A program made the translations under genes and the position numbers. Positions 24,962-32,557 of a DNA stretch of 52,569 bases are shown in pieces (the first letter of the stretch is position 1; every line of letters begins with the position of its first letter). The notes beneath the pieces were generated by a model. That model ran no database searches. It was not told where the DNA came from and was given only the letters and a program-made list of their open reading frames with translations. Source of the stretch: a virus; the IMG/VR virus record IMGVR_UViG_3300020445_001331, positions 1 to 52,569 of that record. One strand, 5' to 3'.

Positions 24962-25893
24962 CTAAAGTCCTTTACAGTTTGTACAAAGTTTCTAACATTT
25001 TCTACAGGAGTTTCTTTATTCACTCCGTGTGCTAGATTAACTACATATGGTTTATCTTTCATTTTTTGTAGCATTGGCGTAATGTCGCCATTAACTAATA
25101 ATTCGTTAATTGGAATACCACCTTGTAATACAAGTTTAGTAGTTACATCTTCTACAGGTATGTCATCACTTAAATTAATACAATCAGGTATTACAACGTT
25201 TGCAAAATCATTTATGTTTTTACCTATTAGTCTTGGAAAAGCAATTATACTAACTTCAGGATATAACTCTCTTATATCGCTTACTATGTGTGCTGTTGGG
25301 AAATAACATAAAGTATCTAATTCTTCTTCTGTTAAATCTCCTGCCCAACTATCAAAAATTTGTATTGTATCACAACCTGCTTTTATTTGTTGTACTAAAT
25401 GTTCAACAATAAAAGGAACTAGTTTATCTACAACATTTTGATCTTTAGTTTGTGTCATATACTTACAAAGTGTATAAGGTGCTCCAGCAAATCCTATTAA
25501 ACTTTTACTACTATCTAGTTCTTGTCTAGTTTGTTTAATTGCATCATATACAGGTTGACATCTTTCTATAAAAGTTATCATATCTGTTTCAAACATTTTA
25601 TCGTAAAAAGGTCCTAGTACTGGTGCAGGAGTATAATCTAACTCTTGGCCAAGTGCATACGGAATAATAAGTATGTCAGAGAAGATTATGGCCGCATCCA
25701 TATCAAATGCTTTAATAGGTTGCATAGTTATTTCTTTTGCTTTACTTGGTGTAAGAGCCATATCTAAAAACCCATTACTGTTTTGTTTCATTTGCATATA
25801 CTCAGGCATATATCTTCCAGCCTGACGCATTAACCAAACAGGGTATAAGTTTGTTTCTCTATCTTTAATAGTTCTCTGCAATATAGTTTTCAT
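24958..25893 (-). CDS. hemE: Uroporphyrinogen decarboxylase
   Basis: The 311-aa protein carries the UroD signature PVWLMRQAGRYMPEY, giving R23 and R27. It also has D73 in FSDIL, Y140 in GFAGAPYTL, S182 in FDSWAGDL and H289 in NLAHGV. These match the substrate-binding and catalytic residues of known HemE proteins, so the enzyme should decarboxylate uroporphyrinogen to coproporphyrinogen. It is a little shorter than the usual 340-355 aa. The start overlaps the glycosyltransferase upstream by 29 nt and its end overlaps the 195-aa gene by 4 nt. HemC lies 11 kb away in a different leftward operon; HemB, HemD and HemF/N are not in the window. Confidence 0.96.
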   Translation of the reverse strand: MKTILQRTIKDRETNLYPVWLMRQAGRYMPEYMQMKQNSNGFLDMALTPSKAKEITMQPIKAFDMDAAIIFSDILIIPYALGQELDYTPAPVLGPFYDKMFETDMITFIERCQPVYDAIKQTRQELDSSKSLIGFAGAPYTLCKYMTQTKDQNVVDKLVPFIVEHLVQQIKAGCDTIQIFDSWAGDLTEEELDTLCYFPTAHIVSDIRELYPEVSIIAFPRLIGKNINDFANVVIPDCINLSDDIPVEDVTTKLVLQGGIPINELLVNGDITPMLQKMKDKPYVVNLAHGVNKETPVENVRNFVQTVKDFR

Positions 25894-26704
25894 ATTTTTT
25901 AATTTTCTCGTCTGTTAAAAACTCTTTTTCTGTATAGTGAAAGATTCCTGACTGTAAATGATTACCTATTTTAAGTGTTAAATCATCTGTAAGGTATGAA
26001 CCTACTCTGCTACGCCAAGTAGCACTTCCATTTTTCCAACCTTGTATATGAGTTTTCATATGTGTAAACGTTGGAAACTTAACACGTTTATTTGTAATCC
26101 TATCTTCACAATCTAATATCTTTGTTACAATAGCTGTACTTGTATCTACACTTAAATATTTTTGATAGCTTTCTTTAGCAAACTTACCATAAAATAATTC
26201 CCAGTTATTCATTACAATTTCTAATAATGTATAAAACTCTTTAGCAAAGTCGCACTTTTTAAAGTAATGAAATCCTGCATATACATTAGGCAATTTATTT
26301 GCTTTGTAAGTTTTTCTATAATAGTTATCTACAACTTTCTCACCTCTGTATGTATATACATTAGAAGTATAAAACACTTCATAATTACTTAAAAAGTCCC
26401 ACCAAGTATCTAAGTTTTGTAATACAAGCATATCTGTATCTAATACAATAGTTTCATCATACGGACTTGCATGATATAACTTCCAACGATTATCTACTTT
26501 CCAATTATTGTCTTTAGCATCGTCTGACCAAGGTATAGGTTTAATAATATCAAACAATTTCTCGTACCTAGATGGCACTTTATCGTTGGTTATTAAACAA
26601 ATGTTGGCATCATTAGTAGCTTTAATACTCATAGCTAACACACACGCCTGTTGTACGTAATCGTATTCGCTATTCTGTGCTATTAATACAAATCCTCTAG
26701 TCAT
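25865..26704 (-). CDS. GT-A glycosyltransferase (GT8-like)
   Basis: The 279-aa protein has the layout of GT8-like transferases: an N-terminal nucleotide-binding strand (GFVLIAQNSEYD), CLITND at 36, then SPYDETIVLDTDMLVLQ where D89-T-D91 is the DxD metal site. YAGFHYFKK later is the usual acceptor-side strand. The protein ending at 27063 shares SPYDETI(V/L)LD(T/S)D, so the two are paralogues. No transmembrane segment is present. The donor and acceptor are unknown. The first codon lies 8 nt inside the small Cys-rich gene upstream. Confidence 0.8.
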   Translation of the reverse strand: MTRGFVLIAQNSEYDYVQQACVLAMSIKATNDANICLITNDKVPSRYEKLFDIIKPIPWSDDAKDNNWKVDNRWKLYHASPYDETIVLDTDMLVLQNLDTWWDFLSNYEVFYTSNVYTYRGEKVVDNYYRKTYKANKLPNVYAGFHYFKKCDFAKEFYTLLEIVMNNWELFYGKFAKESYQKYLSVDTSTAIVTKILDCEDRITNKRVKFPTFTHMKTHIQGWKNGSATWRSRVGSYLTDDLTLKIGNHLQSGIFHYTEKEFLTDEKIKKYENYIAENY

Positions 26705-26882
26705 TTTTACTTTCTAATACATACTTTAATGCATCTTTGCCTTTGTAACGTTTACCGCTATGAAATACATTTTCTCTTTGCCATGCCATTGCCATATTGT
26801 TTGGACAAGAACATTGGTATCTACGAACTGCATCACATCTTCTACAAAATCTTGATCTAATTCTACTGTCTACGTTATGCAC
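26697..26882 (-). CDS. Small Cys-rich protein
   Basis: The 61-aa protein starts with GTG (VHNV) at 26882, inside the end of the previous gene (8-nt overlap), and is basic. FCRRC and QCSC give four cysteines (C13, C16, C24, C26) arranged as CxxC-x7-CxC, which suggests a small zinc or Fe-S knuckle. The C-terminus has HSGKRYKGKDALKYVLE. No family is recognised. Confidence 0.6.
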   Translation of the reverse strand: MHNVDSRIRSRFCRRCDAVRRYQCSCPNNMAMAWQRENVFHSGKRYKGKDALKYVLESKND

Positions 26883-27063
26883 CTATACTATCCTTTGGTT
26901 GACATTTATAAATTATACTATCCCACTTACCATCTGTTGGTATTAGTTCGTGTGCTACTTGTGAAGATATACATTTATCTTCTGATAAAAACTCTTTTAC
27001 TTCTTGCGTTACACATTTTTGAGATGTGCAAACTGATAATAATAAAACCCAGATTATTTCCAT
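26875..27063 (-). CDS. Small protein with hydrophobic N-terminus, possibly exported
   Basis: The 62-aa protein starts MEIIWVLLLSV, a short hydrophobic segment followed by a polar region with C12, C17, C31 and C54. It may be exported and disulfide-stabilised, or a single-span membrane protein. The lipobox is not canonical (LSVC). AGAGGAG precedes the ATG, which shares one base with the stop of the transferase gene upstream (TAATG). Function unknown. Confidence 0.55.
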   Translation of the reverse strand: MEIIWVLLLSVCTSQKCVTQEVKEFLSEDKCISSQVAHELIPTDGKWDSIIYKCQPKDSIGA

Positions 27064-27920
27064 TACAACACTCCTCTATCTATAATACGATTTAAACTAA
27101 ACTTATTCATTACGTGTATATTACTACCTTTTATACGCAATGGTGTGTATTCACCTAGGTGTGCTTCTTTTTCTAACAAAAAGAAAAAGTTATCACCTTC
27201 TAAATCCCATAAAATATCTCTATCAGCAGTATAATACTTTGTGCCTGGCATCTTATGAGCAAAATCTCCTGATTGATAACCATTCATTATATGTATTGCT
27301 ACACTAAACACATGGTCATTACGGAAAAGACCTCTATTGACTTGGAATATACTATTATAGTGATCCCAGTTTTCCTGAATGTGTTTTGTTAAATCAAAAA
27401 ATATTTTGTTTTCTGGTGACTTTCTAAAAAATATAACAGTAGCCCAATAAAAGTCTACACTTGTATCACTTATTTTTTGAAACTCATCTGTATTACGATG
27501 ACCAGTTAAGTCTTTTGCATCTTTAAATATTAAAAAATCATGATCTTGAGTAAAACAATGTTTGAATAAACTGTTTGCTATAATGTAATCACTATCTAAC
27601 AGTATTGTTTCATCATATGGACTTAACTCATATGCGTTTGTACGCATATCGTTTTTAAATTGTAAATGTTTTGCTACACCAGATCCATCAAAGTATCTTT
27701 TAGTAGTTGAGTTTGTTGTAAAAGGAACTTCTATTACTTGATCAAATACTTCTTTGTAATCTTTGTATTCGTTTTTAAGATATTCTATGCTATCAGTAAC
27801 GATAGTTGTAGGAATGTCTAAATATTTTTTGATTCTTTTTGCTGAATAGTGAGCTTGTTTAATATAATCAATTTGTGCGTTATTCCTTGCAAAAATTAAT
27901 GCACCTTTACTCTTCGTCAT
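27063..27920 (-). CDS. GT-A glycosyltransferase-like protein
   Basis: The 285-aa protein has an N-terminal strand (GALIFARNNAQIDY), TIVTDS at 39, and SPYDETILLDSDYIIAN where D109-S-D111 is the DxD site. The strand FYWATVIFFRKSP follows, in the place of the YAGFHYFKK strand of its paralogue at 25865-26704. It is a likely nucleotide-sugar transferase of unknown acceptor. It overlaps the 119-aa gene upstream by 14 nt. Two such paralogues in one operon with two Cys-rich mini-genes between them suggest successive sugar additions or duplication. Confidence 0.72.
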   Translation of the reverse strand: MTKSKGALIFARNNAQIDYIKQAHYSAKRIKKYLDIPTTIVTDSIEYLKNEYKDYKEVFDQVIEVPFTTNSTTKRYFDGSGVAKHLQFKNDMRTNAYELSPYDETILLDSDYIIANSLFKHCFTQDHDFLIFKDAKDLTGHRNTDEFQKISDTSVDFYWATVIFFRKSPENKIFFDLTKHIQENWDHYNSIFQVNRGLFRNDHVFSVAIHIMNGYQSGDFAHKMPGTKYYTADRDILWDLEGDNFFFLLEKEAHLGEYTPLRIKGSNIHVMNKFSLNRIIDRGVL

Positions 27921-28266
27921 GTTCTACCAACCCGGAGACCTTACGTTTAGATCTAAGTTTTTCATACTCCGTTTGGTATTCGTTTGCTGATACAAAATAT
28001 ATATTCATAATATCATCGAGAAATTCATTTAAATCTTTAATTCGAATGGGAGTATCGTTATCATCGATAATAACAATATTATTAGTATCGTCTTTTTCGC
28101 ACAGCATACCAACGAAAGTTAAAAGTTCTTGTGTTACAGAAAACTGACCTCCATTAAAATAATGGATTCTAGCTTCATAGAACTTTTCTTTAAGCACTCT
28201 TTTTTGGTTATTAAGAGTAACCATGTAATTAGAAAAATCTAAGGCTTTTTTTAAACGTTCGTCCAT
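27907..28266 (-). CDS. Conserved phage hypothetical protein (119 aa)
   Basis: The 119-aa acidic protein is probably alpha-helical at both ends (DERLKKALDFSNYM; EYEKLRSKRKV) with a central strand segment NIVIIDDNDTPI. The pattern, including the GGQFSVTQELLTFVG stretch, feels like a small protein seen in T4-like marine phages, but I cannot name a function. GGAG lies seven bases before the ATG at 28266. It heads the leftward accessory operon, behind the promoter at 28291-28319. Confidence 0.7.
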   Translation of the reverse strand: MDERLKKALDFSNYMVTLNNQKRVLKEKFYEARIHYFNGGQFSVTQELLTFVGMLCEKDDTNNIVIIDDNDTPIRIKDLNEFLDDIMNIYFVSANEYQTEYEKLRSKRKVSGLVEHDEE

Positions 28267-28290
28267 AATAGTCTCCTATGCTATAAGCAT

Positions 28291-28319
28291 ATTATACACT
28301 ATTTAGACAAAAAAATCAA
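28291..28319 (-). promoter_or_regulatory. Sigma70-type promoter
   Basis: On the minus strand TTGATT (28319-28314) and TATAAT (28296-28291) are separated by exactly 17 nt, an excellent bacterial vegetative promoter. It sits in the only intergenic gap (28267-28322) between the virion genes and the accessory operon, about 24 nt upstream of the ATG at 28266. It suggests host-sigma, early or middle expression of the 28.3-22.1 kb operon, unlike the ATAAATA boxes before the virion genes. Confidence 0.65.
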
Positions 28320-28322
28320 CTG

Positions 28323-29213
28323 TTAGGTTAAGTTTGAACTGCCGTTTGTTGTATGTGTTGGGGTAGGTACTACAACGTATGTTCCAGTAGCACGTAATTG
28401 AGTAACTGTACTGTTTACAGTACCTAGTACATCTTCATCGTAGTTTGGATTTCCAGTATTTGCGTCATTCCATTCAGCTTGGAATTGGATTTGAGTAGTT
28501 CCAACTAGTTTAGCTTTTAGTGTCCAGTTGTTGGCCGCATACAAACCTGTACCATTTTTAGTGAAAAGTGTTTGTAAAGTAGTTGTAAGATCATGAAATC
28601 CTAAAGTTGATCCTGAACCTGACCCTGTTGCACTTGTTGAAGTGTAACCCATTTTAACTGTACCCATATTAACAAGCATAGTCATCCAATCAATAGTCTT
28701 TGCCGCGGCACCTACGTATGTAATATTACTTGCAAAACGTATTTCTCCACCTGCATTAAAAAATTGTCTTCTATGATCTGCTGTACTAAACGTAACATCT
28801 AATATATGAGTTAATGTTCCGTTCCAGCTTGTAGTATAACTAGCTGTTTTGGCCGCTTCTGCTGTACCTTGAGTACCGTGTATTTGAAATTTTTCGTTCT
28901 CTAAAGTAGTTGTTAAGTTTTCGAATTGAGCAACACCTTTTTTATTAACAGTATCGCTATCTAAAATTGTTGAACCTGCACCAATTATAGCTATTTCTGT
29001 AGGAGCAGTACCAGTTTGGTGTACTCTACCATTTGCTATATCAGTATAAAGTGTTGACATATGACTAGCAGTGATCGTAGTTGACGCACCTACTTGACTA
29101 GAATTCAATGCTTGACCATATCCGTCATCACCTGAACCTGTACCTAGGATTGTTTCTACTCTTGATTGCAAGTTGTTGTACCTTGCCGCTGTAATAATAT
29201 CACCAATTGCCAT
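28323..29213 (-). CDS. Phage virion/tail-associated protein
   Basis: The 296-aa protein begins MAIGDIITAARYNNLQSRV, an N-terminus I associate with virion proteins of T4-like marine phages. It is Gly/Ser/Thr/Ala-rich with long beta-type stretches (GSGSGSTLGFHDLTT) and no enzymatic motif. This fits a structural tail or fibre component. It starts 4 nt after the 496-aa fibre gene ends and is the last gene of the leftward virion operon. The exact virion location is unknown. Confidence 0.75.
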   Translation of the reverse strand: MAIGDIITAARYNNLQSRVETILGTGSGDDGYGQALNSSQVGASTTITASHMSTLYTDIANGRVHQTGTAPTEIAIIGAGSTILDSDTVNKKGVAQFENLTTTLENEKFQIHGTQGTAEAAKTASYTTSWNGTLTHILDVTFSTADHRRQFFNAGGEIRFASNITYVGAAAKTIDWMTMLVNMGTVKMGYTSTSATGSGSGSTLGFHDLTTTLQTLFTKNGTGLYAANNWTLKAKLVGTTQIQFQAEWNDANTGNPNYDEDVLGTVNSTVTQLRATGTYVVVPTPTHTTNGSSNLT

Positions 29214-29217
29214 TAGT

Positions 29218-30708
29218 TTAAACCTTTAATAATACTTCAACTAATTTTTCTTCTTCGTCTTCTTTAGTTTCTAAGGCAATACCCATTACTTGTCCGTCAT
29301 CGTGTATTTGTGTTCCTACACCATCAACGTTTGCATAGATTGGCTTACCTTTGAAAATAGGTCCTGTACATCTTACTGGAACTCTACCTTTTAAAGCAAC
29401 TGCTTGACCGTCTGCATCTGCATTCATCAAGTAAGCTGGTTTCTCTGATATAACTCCTACTGGAATATCTGTCATCTCACATGGTTTAAGTTCTTCACTT
29501 ATATCAGCATCTTCTAAACCATCTGCAACTGCAACAATAGTTCCAACTGCTAAATCACCTGTATGAGTTGTATATTTCTCTGCCAAGTCAGCATATTGAG
29601 CCTGTGAAGCTGTTCCTGTAAATATGTTTGCTACTAAATTTCCTGATCCATCTCTAACTGCTACTGTATTATTAGTAGCTGAAGTAGATCCTGAACGATT
29701 GTTTGCACCTACTTGTAAAGTAGAAGCTGTAGAAGCCGTTCCGCTAAATGTAGTTGCGTACATTGTGTTAAATTTAGCTGTTGAAGTTCCTATGTTAAAC
29801 GTATTATCAGCTGATGGTCTCATATCAGTTGAATATATGTGTAAAGGATCATATGGAGCACCGCCCATATTGTCAACTCTAAACTTAATAACTGTACCTA
29901 CGTCATTTTGTATAACGCCTTCGTTATCGTTTTCAATAAAAATCTTAAGATCGTTACTGTCACCTATTGAAATACCAGCATCTGCAAAGTTAACTAGTGA
30001 AGTAAATGATCCTGAACCTGCTAATGCAAAGTCTGAAGCACTATATCCACCAAGTTTTAATGAGTTACTAGCAGTTCCCCAATAGTAATCTGTTGAACTT
30101 GTAACACCGCCTGTTGCGTTTTGTGTATTTCTTAGGGTTAAACCTTTTTTAACAACGTCAAATCCTGTAACTGCATTACTAGGATCTGTTGAATCAATAG
30201 TAAATGCAACTGAACTAATCATGTAAATTACTTCGTCACTAACAATGGCTTGAATGACTACTCTATTTGTATTAGTTGTATCTCTGATTGTTACAGTTTT
30301 CATCTGTGTTACAGTAGTACCTGAACCTTGTGGTCCAACTAATACGTAACCAGTTCCGTTGTATGCGTATAATTGTTCGTTTGTGCTATCCCACCATAAA
30401 TCACCAGTAGCTAAACCAGCCGGTTGTGTTGCACTTACTTCTGCTCCACCTGTAGTTCTAAACTTAGAACCATCATAAAATTTAAGTTTAGATGCTGTTG
30501 CATCAAACCAAATTTGCCCTGAAATTGCTTTAGGTGGTTGTGAAGTTCCGCTAAAATTCTCTAGCAGATGTAAAAAATTCTCATTCTGTATCTCACCGTA
30601 TCCTGCGTAGTTTTTACCTACTAGCTTGATATCGGTAGTTTGATCTACGGTACCATCTTCAACTGTTGTTAAAGTTACTCCGCTGTATCTATCTATAGTA
30701 TATGCCAT
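29218..30708 (-). CDS. Tail-fibre-like virion protein with ADLAEKY C-terminal domain
   Basis: The 496-aa protein starts with a module shared with the two fibre genes upstream: GKNYAGYGEIQNENFLHLLENF near 30, then GQIWFDAT, KFYDGSKFR and TGDLWWDSTNEQLYAYNGTGY up to residue 125. After a beta-rich shaft with GTS/TST repeats, residue ~370 begins QYADLAEKY, a domain found at the end of many phage fibre proteins, followed by GRVPVRCTGP and the C-terminal VEVLLKV. AGGGG precedes the ATG, and a GATAAATA box lies 21 nt upstream. Confidence 0.8.
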   Translation of the reverse strand: MAYTIDRYSGVTLTTVEDGTVDQTTDIKLVGKNYAGYGEIQNENFLHLLENFSGTSQPPKAISGQIWFDATASKLKFYDGSKFRTTGGAEVSATQPAGLATGDLWWDSTNEQLYAYNGTGYVLVGPQGSGTTVTQMKTVTIRDTTNTNRVVIQAIVSDEVIYMISSVAFTIDSTDPSNAVTGFDVVKKGLTLRNTQNATGGVTSSTDYYWGTASNSLKLGGYSASDFALAGSGSFTSLVNFADAGISIGDSNDLKIFIENDNEGVIQNDVGTVIKFRVDNMGGAPYDPLHIYSTDMRPSADNTFNIGTSTAKFNTMYATTFSGTASTASTLQVGANNRSGSTSATNNTVAVRDGSGNLVANIFTGTASQAQYADLAEKYTTHTGDLAVGTIVAVADGLEDADISEELKPCEMTDIPVGVISEKPAYLMNADADGQAVALKGRVPVRCTGPIFKGKPIYANVDGVGTQIHDDGQVMGIALETKEDEEEKLVEVLLKV

Positions 30709-30729
30709 TGTTATTAACCCCTATGTTAG

Positions 30730-30737
30730 TATTTATC
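30730..30737 (-). promoter_or_regulatory. T4-type late promoter-like box
   Basis: The minus strand reads GATAAATAC, one mismatch from TATAAATA, 21 nt before the ATG at 30708. It lies in the 31-nt gap after the 605-aa gene, the kind of place a late promoter would occupy. Confidence 0.4.
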
Positions 30738-30739
30738 TT

Positions 30740-32557
30740 TTACCATAGCCCGCCGCTACTACCTAAATCAGTGTCAAACACCCAGGCACTTGCTTGTACT
30801 TTGAACCGCTTTAATCCTCTAGCAACTGATGAACTTACAGTACCAGAGGCGTTACTAAACGCAATATCCTGTAAAACGCTCTCGTTTTGTACACCATTGG
30901 CATCTACAGCGATAAAAGACTTACTAGCAACCGTGTTTATATCAATACCACTTACAGTAGCACCTGTTAATGTGCTTGTTGGTACATAAGCATATGAACC
31001 CGTCTTTTTAGTTGCCGCCGGATAAATGTCCTCAATAATTGTAGCAATATTGGCATTACTTAATCCTGTAATATCTAATGGTACAATTACTGGCTCATTA
31101 TCCAGTGAGTCGTCTACGTAAAATTTTGTTGCCGCATCTTGGTCAGCAGTTGGATTAGCCATACCAGATATTTTCTGGTTATTAGTAATAGATATTGCAC
31201 CATCACTTGTTATTTGTAATCCGCTACCTGATGTTGTTATAGCATAATTATTAATTGTAACGTTATCAACTGATAATGTAGATAATGTTCCAACTTGAGT
31301 AAGTCCTAATGCTTGAGTTACACTAGAACCTAGTGCAGTTTCAGTTAAAACTGTGTTACCGTTAACTTTGTAACCTCTAGTTGCTCCTAAATCAATGTTT
31401 TCACTTGATGTCCAAGCCTGCTCTGCATTACGCCATATAAATTCTTTATCTAAATCTGAAGATTTTAAAATAATACCACCACCGTCTACTGCGGCGTTAT
31501 CACCTGTTGAACTATCTGATTGTATAGCAAGTTCAATGTTTTTATCTTCAACTCTTAAGTTACCAACATCTACGTTAAATGTTGAACCTAATACTTTTAA
31601 GTTACCATCAATAGTTGCATCACCGCCAACGTGTAAAGTTGCTGTTGGAGTAGTTTTAAATATTCCCATATATGATACATCTGTATCAATTACAATAGCA
31701 TCAACGTAACCTGTAGTTTTTCTAACTCTAACTTTCCAGTCATGATTGGATAGTTGGTTTTCACTTACATATGAAGTTCCTACAATCTTTTGAATATTAT
31801 TTTGTGCAGGACCTACTGTAAGTCCTCCACTATTACTAATTGTTAATGCACCTGTTGTAGTTCCTGATGCATCAGCTGGTAAAAACTGTGCCGCACTTTT
31901 CTCAACGCCTTGTGCGTTAATTAAGTTAAGTGCCGCATTTGATACACCTCTGTAAACTGTACCTGTTGATGTTGAATCAATAGGTGTAAATCCTTTTTTA
32001 ATATTTCCAGTAATTCCTGATATAGTATAACCTACTGCTGGAGTAAATTCTTCGTTAGCCCAAACACCCATTAATGTACCACCTATGTACATTTTAATAA
32101 GCACCTTGCTATTGTTTTGTGTATCTAATGCTGTAAATGTTTCAAATCCTGTTTTACCTTGCTGTGCAGTATAAACTGGACCTGCTAATTCTAAATCAGT
32201 TCCATCATAAAAGTAAAGTTGGTTAGTTAAACTGTTTAACCAAAGGTCACCTGCAACTAAACTACTTGGTTGAGCTGTTGCAACAATAGGTCCACCACTT
32301 TCTCTAAATGATGTTCCATCATAAACTTTAATTCTTCCCTGTGACTTATCATACCATAGTTGTCCTATTAAAGGAACACTAGGTGCTGAAGTGTTAGCAA
32401 AATTTTCTAACATCTTGATTTGGTTTTCGTTTAACGTTTCACCAAACCCTGAATAGTTCTTTCCAATAAGACCAATACTTGTTGTAGTAGTATCTAATGA
32501 ACCATCAACTAAATCTACGAGTAATGTGCCGTCAGTTTTGTTTAGCTTATAACTCAT
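30740..32557 (-). CDS. Tail-fibre-like virion protein
   Basis: The 605-aa protein has the same N-terminal module as its neighbours: GKNYSGFGETLNENQIKMLENF, GQLWYDKSQGRIKVYDGTSFR, GDLWLNSLTNQLYFYDG. The middle has fibre-like beta repeats (GALTISNSGGLTVGPAQ; ATLHVGGDATIDGNLKVLGS), typical of an elongated trimeric shaft. The C-terminus (GLKRFKVQASAWVFDTDL) differs from the 496-aa and 675-aa paralogues, suggesting a different receptor tip. It starts in an ATGA overlap with the collar-fibre gene. Confidence 0.8.
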   Translation of the reverse strand: MSYKLNKTDGTLLVDLVDGSLDTTTTSIGLIGKNYSGFGETLNENQIKMLENFANTSAPSVPLIGQLWYDKSQGRIKVYDGTSFRESGGPIVATAQPSSLVAGDLWLNSLTNQLYFYDGTDLELAGPVYTAQQGKTGFETFTALDTQNNSKVLIKMYIGGTLMGVWANEEFTPAVGYTISGITGNIKKGFTPIDSTSTGTVYRGVSNAALNLINAQGVEKSAAQFLPADASGTTTGALTISNSGGLTVGPAQNNIQKIVGTSYVSENQLSNHDWKVRVRKTTGYVDAIVIDTDVSYMGIFKTTPTATLHVGGDATIDGNLKVLGSTFNVDVGNLRVEDKNIELAIQSDSSTGDNAAVDGGGIILKSSDLDKEFIWRNAEQAWTSSENIDLGATRGYKVNGNTVLTETALGSSVTQALGLTQVGTLSTLSVDNVTINNYAITTSGSGLQITSDGAISITNNQKISGMANPTADQDAATKFYVDDSLDNEPVIVPLDITGLSNANIATIIEDIYPAATKKTGSYAYVPTSTLTGATVSGIDINTVASKSFIAVDANGVQNESVLQDIAFSNASGTVSSSVARGLKRFKVQASAWVFDTDLGSSGGLW

